Assembly (NCBI GenBank): GCA_030789695.1
Contig: CM061141.1
Span: 325,857,938 to 325,921,937 of the forward strand
Direction: 5' to 3'
DNA: 64,000 nucleotides
From: Scilla litardierei
Taxonomy: Eukaryota; Streptophyta; Magnoliopsida; Asparagales; Asparagaceae
Shown here piece by piece: positions 13,087-24,617 of the stretch. Position 1 is the first letter of the stretch; every line of letters begins with the position of its first letter. Under the pieces are notes generated by a model. It had not been told where the DNA came from. It saw only the letters and a program-made list of their open reading frames with translations, and made no database searches. The position numbers and the translations under genes are program-made.

Positions 13087-15841
13087 TGTAACACCCCGCT
13101 CCCCGGGATACCCGATAAGTACGAATCCGTATCAGGTATTCCCAAAGAGACGGGTACTACGAAGAAAATACGAAATTACAAACACAAGCAGGTCCACTGC
13201 GCACTGCTGGGATGGTACATGTAGCATTCCAGTCAACCCAAAACACAAGAGAACCAACAACTTAAGCACTGATGTATATAAATAAAACTATTCATATACA
13301 ACTTCCTTATACAAATCCATATACAATATTACCCACATCTCAATAAGATACAAAAACTCACATCTCACCCAAATACAACAACACTCTCAAGTCATCCACA
13401 CTTCTCACCACCCGTAAATCCAACCAACTGAGTCAAGTGCCTCCAACTCAAAGAACCAACCTGAAAAGTCAACGGTGGGGCACGTCAACGCGTGACCCAG
13501 TAGGAATTCCATATCTCAACTAGTTCTTACATGAAGTGTAGAAAAGGTGCACGTGAACATGCAGAGTGTATGTCATGGCATAAACATCTACTGTAGTAAA
13601 GGAAGTAACAACTATACTTACGAACATGTGAAAGTGTGCACGTGCAACAGGTAAGGTGTACAACAATGATATACAACATAAAAGAACCATAGTAAAGAAA
13701 CACAAGTAAACAACGCATACATTTACCATTGCTACAAGAGTAATAAGGATTAACAATTAATTCATTGGTTATCATTTTGGAACCCGGGTAAATCGTAGAA
13801 CGCTAAGGAGCCGGACTTCACCCAGGGTGGGTGAAAGGTGGTACCGCAACCAGCGACACGAGCACTGGAGGGGTCTCTAGTAACTCTCCGTACCCGAACG
13901 GAACAAGGTATGGGAGTGAGACAATATCGGTTTTTCTGTCGGACAAACGGAGCAAACCATCAGTTACCGTCATGGTGCATCACGAGTACACCAGCGGCCT
14001 CTCCAACCCTTTTCAACTCGCCCTTCCGGGAGTGATACAGCGGGTGAGAATTCATATCATTTGTCCGCTTCTTAACTCCTATAATTTACCCGTGTTTCCC
14101 CCAAACCCCATGTCGCCCTCCTTTTAGAGGACTTAGTCATTTTCATGAAACATAACACTTTTCATTTCTTTTCTTTCCACAGTTCATCACATATTTGGGA
14201 CATGCATCGCCGTGTGCATTCCCTTTCTCAATTCTCATAATATTCATGAAACATATAACCATATTCGCATCATCATTTTGCATGTGCCGAGAACATAAAC
14301 CACATATCACCATGTAACAGAAATAATTAAGAACATTAACGACAAGTTTAATATCAAAAGAGCTTAAAACAACATTCAAATCTTTCAGCTTGCTGGAAAA
14401 ACATAACAATTAGATTAAGAAGCATATTTCTCCATAATTTTGTATTAAATATGCATATACAATATAAATGAAAGTTGTAGATATAGTTGTGTTGGATTCA
14501 CCTATAAATTTTCATGTAGAAATATGAACTGGGTGATTTATGGTGAATTGTTTGGTAAGACCTGTCGAATCTGTTTTTCAGACATATTCTAAAGGCTGTA
14601 AAGATTTCTAATTTAAGACATGTTACAGTTAGAATCTCGAAAATGTACACTCACAGAAAGTTGTAGAAAAAGTTGTTATCTTTCCAACGAGACTAAGATC
14701 ATCAATTTCTATGGAGTATGAAGGGACTGATCTACGTTTTGCCAAACTGTGTCCAAACTTGATGAAGTTCTGATATGTTGTAAAGATGGAATTATTAATC
14801 CTAATTACATTCCGAATTAGTAAAAGTTCACAACACGAAAGTTATAGATAACAGTCCAATCTCTAAGCCATAAACATTTCAGAGAGAACACAAATCTAGA
14901 TTGGGAGGACTAAGCAAAACAATCAGCATGTAAATCTGTCCAGAATTGCTCACCGCACGAAACCACCCAAAACTCAGGATTGCTCATCGCACACAACCAT
15001 ACAAACTCAGGATTGCTCAACGCACACAACCATACAAAACTCAGGATTCCTCACCGCGCACAACCATACAAAAATCAGGATTGTTCACCGCGCACAACCA
15101 TACAAAACTCAGGATTAATATAAGAAAAGGTAAAACCACAACAACAACAACCATGAAACTAAGCATGCAACTCTAATACTAGTTGGAGATGGAATCCTAC
15201 CTTAAGGGTGATGAAAGACAAGGGGGTAGCCCAAATCCCTATGGCCCCTCCTTCTTCAAACCCTTTCTCCTTCTCTAATTCCTTCTTCTCCTCCATAGGC
15301 TCCCAGAATGAGCAACATCGCCAAAACAATGACAGGGATGCTACAGGAGTGTGCAGAGTGAGGGTGGCGTAGCCCTATGGGTCCTTAGTCCCCCTAATGT
15401 CTAAGAGAGAGCAACGGGAAGGGATGAATTCGGTCTGATCTTTGGGAAGAGAGTGAGTGAATAAAACATTCTCTTTAATTCCTAGAGTAGCCACCTCATC
15501 TCCCTAAAATCCTCTTAGCATGCCACCAAGCCTTGGGTTAGGTAAGGATCAAGGATATCTTGACACATCAAAGGTGAGGTGTCACTTAGATAAAATTAGG
15601 ATTTGTCTTTTAGAAAAATAATTATACACACTTAATACACATGCAATACTTACTCATCAAGACATTAGTATTCCACCCATATATTTCATTTAATAAAATC
15701 ATGTCATATAAATTATTTAAAAATAATTTTTAGCTTGACAAAATTAAAAAAAATAAGGACTCCCAAAAATTTATACGCATATATATATATACGTCCAAAA
15801 ATGTGTATTAATACATGTATATGAATTTTGGGGTCATTACA
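13087..15841 (-). mobile_element. Solo LTR, Tekay-like, - orientation
   Basis: 2755 bp starting TGTAACACCCCG and ending GGGGTCATTACA on the + strand. Read on the - strand it starts TGTAATGACCCC and ends CGGGGTGTTACA, in the style of the Tekay LTR (end GGGGCGTGACA). The flanks are CTCTC (13082-13086) and CGCTC (15842-15846), one mismatch from a 5-bp TSD. Removing it rebuilds GCTACG-CGCTC-GCTCCCCC, a normal array unit. It has no internal region or partner LTR here, so unequal LTR recombination is the likely origin. About 13788-14110 resembles 56742-57050 and about 14000-14550 resembles 55740-56470 inverted. Confidence 0.8.
14946..15117. repeat. Short tandem repeat, 36-38 bp, about 4-5 copies, in solo LTR
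   Basis: CTCAGGATTGCTCA...CGCACACAACCATACAAAA recurs at intervals of 36-38 bp with small changes. Confidence 0.85.
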
Positions 15842-17440
15842 CGCTCGCTCCCCCCTCAAGACTCTGGAGCAGGGCCAACTCTCGCCATCCAAACCAGAGA
15901 AGGGCACGAGCCAAGCTACGCACTCGCTCCCCCCTCAAGAACTCTGGGGCAGGGCCAACCCTCGCCACCCAAATCAGAGAAGGGCACGGGCCAAGCTACG
16001 CACTCGCTCCCCCCTCAAGAACTCTGGGGCAGGGCCAACCCTCGCCACCCAAACCAAAGAAGGGCATGGGCCGAGCCATGCACTCGCTCCCCCCTCAAGA
16101 ACTCTGGGGCAGGGCCAACCCTCGCCACCCAAACCAGAGAAGGGCACAGGCCGAGCCAAGCGCTTGCTCCCCCCTCAAGACTCTTGGGCAGGGCCAACCC
16201 TCGCCACCCAAACCAGAGAAGGGCACGGGCCGAGCCAGACGCTCGCTCTCCCCTCAAGACTCTGGGGCAGGGCCAACCCTCGCCACCCAAACCAGAGAAG
16301 GGCACGGGCCGAGCCACGCGATCGCTCCCCCCTCAAGAACTCTGGGGCAGGGCCAACCCTCGCCACCCAAACCAGAGAAGGGCACGGGCCGAGCCACGCA
16401 CTCGCTCCCCCCTCAAGAACTCTGGGGCAGAGCCAACCCCTCGCCACCCAAACGAGAGAAGGGCATGGGCCGAGCCACGCGATCGCTCCCCCCCTCAAGA
16501 ACTCTGGGGCATGGCCAACTGTCCCCACCCAAACCAGAGAAGGGCACGGGTCGGGCTACTCGCTCGCTCTCCCCTCAAGAACTCTGGGGCATGGCCAACC
16601 CTTGCCACCCAAACTAAAGAATGGCATGGGCCGGGCTACTCGCTCCCCCCTCAAGACTCTGGGGCAGGGCCGACCCTCGCCACCCAAACAGGAGAAGGGC
16701 ACGGACCGAATTACCTGCTCGCTCCCCCCTCAAGACTCTGGGGCAGGGCCAACCCTCCCCACCCAAAGCAGAGAAGGGCACGGGCTGAGCTACGCGCTCT
16801 CTCCCTCCCTCAAGAACTCTAGGGCAGGGCCAACCCTCACCACCCAAACCAGAGAAGGGCACGGGCCGAGCTACGCGCTCGTTTCCCCCTCAAGAACACT
16901 GGGGCAGGGCCAACCGTCGCCACCTAAACCAGAGAAGGGCACGGGCCGAGCCACAAGCTCGCTCCCCCCTTAAGAACTCAGGGGTAGGGCCAAACCTTGC
17001 CACCCAAACCGGAGAAGGGCACGGATTGGGCTACGCGCTCGCTCCCTTCTCAAGACTCTGGGGCAGGGCCAACCCTCGCAACCCAAACCAGAGAAGGGCA
17101 CGAGCTGGGCTACACACTCGCTCCCCCCTCAAGACTCTGGGGCAGGGCCAACCCTTGCCACCCAAACCAGAGAAGGGCACAGGCCGATCTACGCGCTTGC
17201 TCCCCCCTCGAGAACTCTGGGGTAGGGCCAACCCGCGCCACCCAAACCAGAGAAGGGCACGGGCCAAGCTACGCGCTCGCTCCCCCCCTCGAGAACTCTA
17301 GGGCAGGGCCAACCCGCGCCACCCAAACCAGAGAAGGGTACTGGCCAAGCTACGCGCTCGCTCCCCCCTCAAGACTCTGGGGCAGGGCCAACACTCACCA
17401 CCCAAACCTGAGAAGGGCACAGGCCGAGCTACGCACTCAC
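15842..17440. repeat. 80-bp satellite array, segment 3 (about 20 units)
   Basis: Continues the array interrupted at 13086. Towards the right end units diverge more, and the last good unit ends near 17440. The frames of 335, 381, 183 and 163 codons here are repeat shadows. Confidence 0.95.
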
Positions 17441-19282
17441 CTCCCCACTAAAACCCCGGGGCAGGTCCGACGAGTTTCGACCACCTAAGCTGAGGAAGAG
17501 AGCAGACTGAGATACCCGCTCGCTCACCGTCCTCCCAAGCAGACCCGTGATCATCTAAAAATTTGAATCTTGGGAAAAGGACAAGGGCACGCAGATCGAG
17601 TCGTCCCTCGCACAGGTCAAGGATCGATGGACAACGCCGGGTCCCGATAAAGCATGCCGCCGATGCGACTTGTCGAAATGAAAGGACGCTCGGGAAAGGC
17701 GTGATTAATGACTACACATCCCTCGAGAGACAAGGACTGACAAATCACGTCCAGTGCCACCTCGCAAAAGCGGTTTCCAAAAGGCGTGATTCAGAGGAGC
17801 CCATTAATGATGCCAGCTCATCATATTAACTTGGGGGACCCGTTAGCAAACTCCCTCTATAAATACTCCCCTCACCCCTTCGAAGGAGGGAAGGAAAAAG
17901 ATAGTATGAGGGCAAGTCAATCTGAATCCCCACCATAAAGGATGCGAAGGAGCAAGGGGCCCCTCCGCCCCGATGGACGGCCGCTTCCACACGATGGTTG
18001 CCAATGGGCTATTTCCCTTACGGACGGGACGGCCCGCCGATCACCCCTCGATTTCCCTTGGACAACTTGCGCCAGTGGAATCGGGGCACCTGTGGCAGAC
18101 CATTCCCTTCTTTCGGTGCCCAACACGCGCTGGCGCTCTAGGGCGCGGGCCCAAAGGACGGGGTGGCCCTGCTAGATCACTCCATTAGGCACTCCGGCCC
18201 CCCACTAGGCATACAAACCTCCGCCCGGGCTGACCAGCCTCCGCGGGCCCGCCTCCCAGCGGCCCGCCACACCGCTAGGCTATTCCTCTTACAAGCGGAT
18301 CGCTGATGGGCTATTCCTCTTACACGAGAGGAGCCCCGCCTTCCAGTCTTCCACCTGCCCTGAACCAGATGAAACGGTCGAATCGGAGGACTTGCTGCGG
18401 ACTGCTCCCCCCAATCAGCATTCGCTCCACCCCGATCCCCACTGGCTGGGAAGGCAGAAGCCCCACCGGGCTTACCAGCCCCCACCAACGCACCTCCTAA
18501 TGACCCACCTCCCTTTCCTCTATCTTCCCATGGAGGCCAGGCCGTCGGAGACCCCCGGGGAGGCGACGCCACCACTGCCACCTCGTCCTCCACCTCCTCC
18601 TGGGTTTCCCTTTAATGTAAGGATCCCTCGAAGAGACCTTGCAACCATTCAGCAAGATGAAGGCGAGGCGGGATATGACAAAGCAATGGAGGACAGGGAG
18701 GGCTGCCCTGCAGACAGGGGTTTACTCACCCTGACAGAGGTCACAGCAAGACGGTATCTCTGGTGAATCCAAATGGCGAGTCATGGTGTCTCAGCATGCA
18801 CAGGGAAGATCAAGACATGTACCTTCCTCCCAACCCCTCGCGGACAAAAAGACGAGAAGGGATGCAACGAGCAACAGAAGAGAAGGAGAGCCGCCCTGCA
18901 AACAGGAGCCCGCTCATCCCAACGCAGTGTACAGTAGAATAAAACAACTTCCCAACCTATTTCTGTAAACCTCATAGAGATCTCTTGCAAAAGCTAATGA
19001 AAAAGGTTATTCCAAGCGGATTCCTAATCATTATCTAAGTGCGCTCTAACTTGGGAACGAGCCCAGTCAAGGAGGGAAAGGACCGCTCTAACAACTCGGT
19101 GCTTCACTGTACAAAAAATGGCAAAAATAAAATTAAAATAACAGAAATTTTCATAAATGTTTAGTAATAACTTTACAATGAGAGCCGGGGCCGACCTGAC
19201 AAAACGAGGCCTCCCTCGGGCCGGCCTTATCGCTCCATGTAAGCAAAAAATGAAGGGGAAGAAGGGCGAGGCAAAACTACTG
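17441..19282 (+). other. Tat 3' region: divergent array edge, promoter-like stretch, unassigned DNA
   Basis: 17441-17535 still aligns to the 80-bp unit in outline (GGGGCAGG, CCACCTAAGC, CCGCTCGCTC) but is strongly diverged. At 17829 CTTGGGGGACCCG is followed by a TATA-like box. 18276-18330 holds a small duplication of GCTATTCCTCTTACA. A frame of 124 codons (18392-18766) has a proline-rich run and no family I recognise. I see no clear gene. Confidence 0.6.
17858..17865 (+). promoter_or_regulatory. TATA-like box TATAAATA upstream of unassigned region
   Basis: TATAAATA lies in CTCCCTCTATAAATACTCCCC, similar in layout to the LTR promoter at 23111. It may mark an internal promoter or a remnant of another LTR. 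Function is inferred only. Confidence 0.4.
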
Positions 19283-19910
19283 CTATGGGCCACGGCCGCC
19301 TGGGGCACCCCCACTAGGGACGACATCCCTCCCGTCAACTTTCGAGGGGTCGGTCGCATTGTTGACGGTCGCCTCCTTGACAACCACATCCTTGTCAACG
19401 AGCTCGTCCTCGTTGCCTCCCACCTCTTCCTTGCCCTCCGAGGCCACCAGCGCATCAAAATCAACCTCTATCGGAAGGCAGAGGTTGGCCACTCTTTCCT
19501 TACCCTGGCCCAAGAGGGGCCCCTCCAGCGTTACGGCGGCCCGGGACATTGGATAGCCATTGTTCGAGGTCAGACTGCGACACCGCCCCTCCGCAAACTG
19601 CCGGGGCAGTACACCTCGCCTCACCCCGAACCAACGGATCCCCAGTTCGCCCCAACCTCATACGTATACCGTCAACATACAGTGATTCAACATCCCTCTC
19701 CCCATTACCTAGCGCCTGTAGGCAGACGTATGTTGGGGGCAATTATACCCCCAGTAGCAAACAGTCTACACACTCAGTAAGAAGAAGAAGAAACCAATGA
19801 TTTAAGGGCGAGGCTATCTATGAAGCCCGCCAAATAATACAACATGACATCGGGTCCGGCCCTTGGCCTCCAGTACAAAAAGAAACCAAAAGTTCCCCTA
19901 CTCGAGGTCC
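19283..19910 (-). other. Possible 3' part of the antisense gene
   Basis: On the - strand a frame at 19624-19283 ends in an acidic, glycine-rich tail (EGKEEVGGNEDELVDKD). Extra ORFs with the PF04195-like domain often end in acidic tails, so this could be a last exon. I could not define a splice junction joining it to 19911. Confidence 0.35.
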
Positions 19911-21824
19911 TTAGCACCGCCGCCTCTCCGACGGCCAAGCCCCCATCTCCCTCGCCACCTGGCGAGCTCCCGCCTCCCTCGCCTCCCGCGGCAGTGGAAC
20001 GACATGCTCGTCATGATAACGACGAATGGCGGCCTCGATCAAGTCGCGCTCAACCTCCCGCTTCTCCTCCAGCTGCTGCCTCAGGATTCCCTTCTCCCTC
20101 CTCTCCACCTCGAGGGTCTTCTTCAGGTCATCTATCTGCCCCACTTGCAGCTCGATTACCCGCTGCTTGCTAGCCAGTTCCCCAGCGTGCTTTGCCAAGA
20201 CATCGGTCCTCTCCCGCTTTACCTCTAGGAGTTGACGCTCGATCATATCCTTCGACGAATCGAAGTACGCGGCACTCCCCTTCTCAACCTCACAGGCCAT
20301 CACAATCCTCTCCAGCTCCGCTTCCTTTTCACTCAGCACCTTTCCGACGTCAGTAAGATCGATCCTCGCCTTGTCAAGAGCTGCCTTCGTGGCGGCCACC
20401 GGAGTGCGGCGCTGTAGTGTCGCCATAGCCATGACCGCCTACAAAAAGACCCCGGTCAGCCGGACACGAATAAAGAAAACCTGGGGACGAGACGAGGAAA
20501 TCGACCTACTTGCATGACATGCCACACAGCGAAGCCACACAACCGCTCCGCCCCCAAGCGGATCAAGGACTCGCGATCCCGCGACAGCATGCAATACTCC
20601 GCGAGATGTGCCGCTACCCTGGCATCCTCGAATATCGACTCGTCACGGCCTATCCGGAAGGGCGGCTTATGAAGATGGTCGCCTGGAAGAGCCTCGACCT
20701 CAGCCCTGCTCCTCTTGAAATGGATGAGAGCACTCTCACAACTCGGGTTCATCGACCTTCCCATCTCACACAGGGGGATTCCATAAGGCCACTTCGGGAC
20801 CGAGGGTGCCTTGCGAGGCTTTTCTGCCTCGGACATCTGCGCTGGGACCGGGAGGACCACCCCCCGAATGGGCGAATCCTCGGGGAGGCCCTCGCCAGCT
20901 CGACCGGGAGAGGCACCCGATTCGGACACCCTCTGCCGCCGGTTCGACCCCTCCTCATCTAGGACCTCGGCTCCCCGTTTTCAGGACACCTCCTTTACAG
21001 GTCCCTCTTCGCCTATCACTTTCTTACCCTTATCTCGAGGGTCGACGTTCTTCGCGACAGGCACCCCGGCAGCCCCCGAACCGATGCCTCCTCCGGTGAA
21101 AGCATCACGTCCCCTCATGCGAAGAAAAGAAAGAGCAGGGTAAGCCTACCTAAAGGCTCGCCAAACTCAAACTACCTTGGAACCAAAAATCCTGGGCGAG
21201 TCGACTGTCCTGCGTCAAGTTCGCCAACCGGCGGTGCACCTCGGGTAGCTCCACCAAAATCCGTGCCTTCACCAGATCCTCACCGGTTAGCTTCACCTTC
21301 TCATTCACCAGAGGGTTCAGCACCCCCCAGTTCGACATCAGCACCGCGTCGATCGTCATCTCAACAAAGACAAAATCCTCCATCCATCTACCTACATCGA
21401 CTGGCACCCTGATGATGAGCTCCCTCCCCCTCCTCACACAGACGCAATGGTACATCCCTCTCTTCCGAACTGCGAAGAAGTGCTGGAACAATGCCAGGAA
21501 CGGACTTAAGGTGATGGCAAATCATAGCACGGTGAACCCCAATAATAAGCCCCAGGAGCAGGGTGCCAAGGCAAAGATCGGCAGCTCTAGGAAGTTCATC
21601 AGGTGTATGAGGTAAGGGTGGATCGGAAAGCGAAGCCCCAACTCGAAGGATCGGGCGTAGACCCCAACTTCATTATCATCGGGCGAACACACCCTCTCTG
21701 CCGGTCCTGGGACCTGTGCTTCACAGGGTGGACGCACAAACCGCACCCAAATCCCCCTAATGTTGATCATGTCCATCCTGCACCTGACGGCAACAATCGC
21801 CTTTGGTACGTTAGTGCGCCACAT
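19911..21824 (-). pseudogene. Antisense extra ORF of Tat element (PF04195-like domain plus coiled coil)
   Basis: On the strand opposite pol. From 21824 down, the protein shows EVGVYARSFELGLRFPIHPY, then FLELPIFALAPCSW, FQHFFAVRKRGMYHC and VGRWMEDFVFVE. This layout fits 'putative gypsy type transposon' domains (Transposase_28, PF04195) of Tat antisense ORFs. A basic linker (VLDEEGSNRRQRVSESG) and a long coiled coil rich in E/K/R/L at 20438-19911 follow. An intron of 71 bp (20509-20439) joins two frames in phase 0. In-frame TGA codons at 21524-21522 and 20993-20991 break it. A further junction near 21150-21118 is likely but not resolved. Its function is unknown in the literature I recall. Confidence 0.7.
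20439..20509 (-). other. 71-bp intron in antisense gene
   Basis: On the - strand the exon ends ATGCAA, the donor is GTAGGT, the acceptor is TTTTTGTAG, and the next exon begins GCGGTC. Joining keeps the frame (codons CAA then GCG), whereas reading through meets a stop at about 20456. Confidence 0.7.
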
Positions 21825-22397
21825 CCTCCTCAGATGAGGCCCATGTGCCCCCCACCACCTTTACTCGGCCATGGACTCTTCTATCGCCGCGCTGCTACCT
21901 GCCCCGGAGTCAAAATGAGAAGCCATCGATTAAAGGATATGGGGATTACATAGCAAGAGGCCGAGCTCTGAAGACGAACGGAAAGGGACCTCCGACGACT
22001 GCAACGATGACAGCATCGGCGAACGACTAACAAAAACCGGAAGGCAGGAAGAAGAGTTGAAGCCAGGAGAAAGCAACTGCCAATCCCCTTCTCCCCATAC
22101 TTATAGAAGACAACAGGCCATCTCGACCGTCGATGCACCACCACGCGTCGCCCATCGGCGCATCCCTGACGCCTCAACTGGTATGAAAGTCGCCTTCATC
22201 CACTCGTCGCATGACCACTAACGGAGGCGCTTCGATTTCCCCCAGGCACTTTCAAATCGCAATAATGGCCAACTTGGCGGGAATTCCTAGACCTGCGCCG
22301 CCGCTCCCGAGCACAGACCGAAATCTGAACCATCATCTCAAAGCGGGGAAGCATTACGTCATCCGAGCCGAATCGGGCTCCCGCCTCGAACTCAAAT
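21825..22397. other. Tat 3' UTR between antisense gene and polypurine tract
   Basis: No convincing coding sequence. It should contain the promoter and 5' UTR of the antisense gene if that gene is transcribed separately. I see no obvious TATA box. Confidence 0.5.
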
Positions 22398-22409
22398 GAT
22401 GGGGGAGAT
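22398..22409 (+). promoter_or_regulatory. Polypurine tract of Tat element
   Basis: GATGGGGGAGAT sits directly before the LTR start TGTTACGACC. Confidence 0.85.
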
Positions 22410-23458
22410 TGTTACGACCAGAAGATTGTGATAGTCCGGCCTTCCGTCCCAAACCACCGAAATACCCCGTTGGCTCGCCCCCTTGAACGGGCGGCCAACC
22501 CAGCGACAGGGCGCTCCACGCCTGAACTTCAGAGGCATGCAGGGCACCAATCGATCAGAGAGTCCGACGCGACAGGGAGATAGGCGCACCCTGCCTTGAT
22601 CGTCGATAGAGGCACTCACCCGCTCTCCCCCGGTTTGCCAGGATCAGCACGCACAATGCGCGTCCGGACCGCACAGCCTCGGACGTTGACAGGGGCGCAC
22701 CCGTTCTCCCCCGGCGATCCAGGATTCACGCTAAAAAATGTACGGGCGGCCGCTCATCCTCAGCCCAGGCCGGCCCGACGGCTCGTCTAAAGCCCTACCC
22801 CTGGGAGGCACTCCGATGGTTCCTTGGCTCATCGGACACGACAAACAACCTAGTACAAGGATGCAACTGACACTTACACCGACCGACCATCTGACAAAGC
22901 ACCCCCTGGCCGCTACGCCCCCCTGACACTTAATGCTTTCGGCCCTGACACTCTGACAAAAGTGCCTCTGGCTGTTGCACCGTCTGACAAAAGCGTGGCT
23001 GACACTCCCGTTCCTGACATCCTCGTCCGAAGCTTCCACTGACAGCAGGGTCAGCTCAGCACGTCGAGTCAGCATGCTAGGTCAGCCCTACCTCTCTGTC
23101 TCCGGTCAGGTATAAATACCCCTTCGCTTCCAACGGTGAAGAGGTTAGCAAATTTACTCTCAATTTTATTACTCACACACAAGGGCAAAGGTCGTCCATA
23201 TCTTTGTTCTTCCACTCATAGCTCGTCACGTACGGTTGACTCACCCTCAGACCGACCTGCTTGCCTAGCCCTCGCTTTAAGTCCTATTACTGACTTAGGC
23301 ATCGGAGAGGCTAAGGGTTAGACCCCAACCCGGCCTTCTGGTGAGTTGCTCCTTGCACAGGTTAGCTCATCGCCACCGGTCGTGCTCGCCCTCAGCTTCA
23401 GCAGTTCGGCCCCTTCAACCGTATCCTACCGGATTCGACACTGTGGTCAGCCCTAACA
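22410..23458 (+). repeat. Tat 3' LTR
   Basis: 1049 bp from TGTTACGACC to CCCTAACA, giving TGTTA/TAACA inverted ends, preceded by a polypurine tract. TATAAATA is at 23111. The 5 bp before (GAGAT) and after (ACAAG) differ, as expected for a 3' LTR whose partner lies elsewhere. Confidence 0.8.
23111..23118 (+). promoter_or_regulatory. TATA box of Tat LTR
   Basis: TATAAATA in GTCAGGTATAAATACCCC, about 700 bp into the LTR, an expected U3/R position. Confidence 0.7.
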
Positions 23459-23956
23459 ACAAGCTTAGCCTCTACACCCCACTAATCACCTGTCAAATAG
23501 CCTACCCTAATCCCATCATTAGCATAACCATCGTGTCCTTGGTTCCCCTTAATACAAATTCATTGTACACGAGTTCTACCCTGCAACACTTGATAACAAA
23601 GCCCCTACAACATGTAAAGCTCCTCAAGGGATCAATCACACATCTAGCTAGATCACTCTTTGGTAATATAGCTCCAAACAAGGAAAGCTACTCAAGGGAC
23701 TCAAGATCTACAAGTTAGAGAAAGAACAACACTCACCATGGATCTCACAAGAGAAGAAGATCTCTTGGTTCTTCGAAACCTAGCTTCCTCTCCTCCAAAA
23801 CTCAGATCCAAGCCCAGAAAAATGGCAGTACGCAGCTCCAAGAACGGCAGCCCCTTTCCTCCTACTGCTGTCTGGAAATTGAAATGAGAGCTGGACTCTC
23901 TTTTGCTATCGGTTGCCCAAGGAAATAAAAGCCAAGTGTGCTTTTAATTCCCAACA
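23459..23956 (-). repeat. Possible copia LTR remnant (- orientation)
   Basis: On the - strand TGTTGGGAATTAAAAGC begins at 23956 after a G-rich stretch (GTTATTGGGAT). Its end was not located and may abut the Tat LTR at 23459. Between this and 24617 is 3' UTR-like DNA with no gene that I can see. Confidence 0.45.
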
Positions 23957-24617
23957 ATCCCAATAACATGGGGGGGGGCCATGAGAGCTATGTTGTGGGG
24001 ATTTTGCATACATTAAAAAACAACACTCTACCCTGCTGAAAATCCACACACTCTCTTCAGCACAGCTCCAGCTCCAGCACCATCATGCACTTGACGTGTA
24101 TGAACTCACCTTGCCTTGACCATCGGACTCCATCAAGTGCATCAGAAATCGTGCCTTTTGGCACCTCAATCCTCTGAGAGACATGCCAACCTCAGAAGAT
24201 GTCTAAGCCTAGCCTCACGCATCTCTGCCTCGTCCATCGCCATGTCTGCGATGAAGTCGTCTGTCTCTGAGGATAACCCTGCGAGCTCGGACTCCATGAA
24301 CAAACCAAATGACACTGTGCCAGTGTCCAGTGAGCACTCTGTCAATCCATGAACATCCATATCATCACCCATGGGTCCGTAAGCAACTCATGCTTGCCAT
24401 GGCCATCATTTATGAGAAACATGCTGTCATCTCGTTGCTTTGCAGACTGACCCCAGCTGGGTCACATCGATACGTCGTATGTATCTGTTGTCTGCTGATG
24501 CATGTCGTCAAGACTCGCCTTCCATCGGCTCTATGCCTTAACAAACTGTCTTGATGACTAAAGACACAAATGCATGCACACAAGCGCCAAACTGTCCACC
24601 GCACCAACATCTAGCCT

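Larger units (their letters stand above)
1..23458 (+). mobile_element. Ty3/gypsy Tat-lineage retrotransposon, 3' part, split by two insertions
   Basis: Seen in order on the + strand: the end of pol with a second RNase H and integrase, a long 80-bp tandem array, a region with an antisense gene, a polypurine tract and an LTR with TGTTA/TAACA ends. A second (archaeal-type) RNase H before integrase, repeats in the 3' UTR and an antisense extra ORF are established traits of the Tat group (Ogre, Grande, Retand). The 5' LTR, gag and most of pol lie left of the window. Two younger insertions, 3056-12468 and 13087-15841, sit inside the array. Without them about 11.3 kb of this element is present. Five pol stops and two antisense-gene stops show it cannot act autonomously. 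Confidence 0.85.

Noticed and set aside
18177..18593. 138-codon - strand frame as a gene
   Set aside because: Gly/Arg/Ala-rich, overlaps a + strand frame of similar length, and shows no domain or splice support.
20026..20235. + strand frames across the antisense gene
   Set aside because: Ser-rich shadows of the coiled-coil coding strand.
22410..23458. Solo LTR interpretation of the Tat LTR
   Set aside because: A polypurine tract directly precedes it and the flanking 5-mers differ, so a 3' LTR of the upstream element is the simpler reading.
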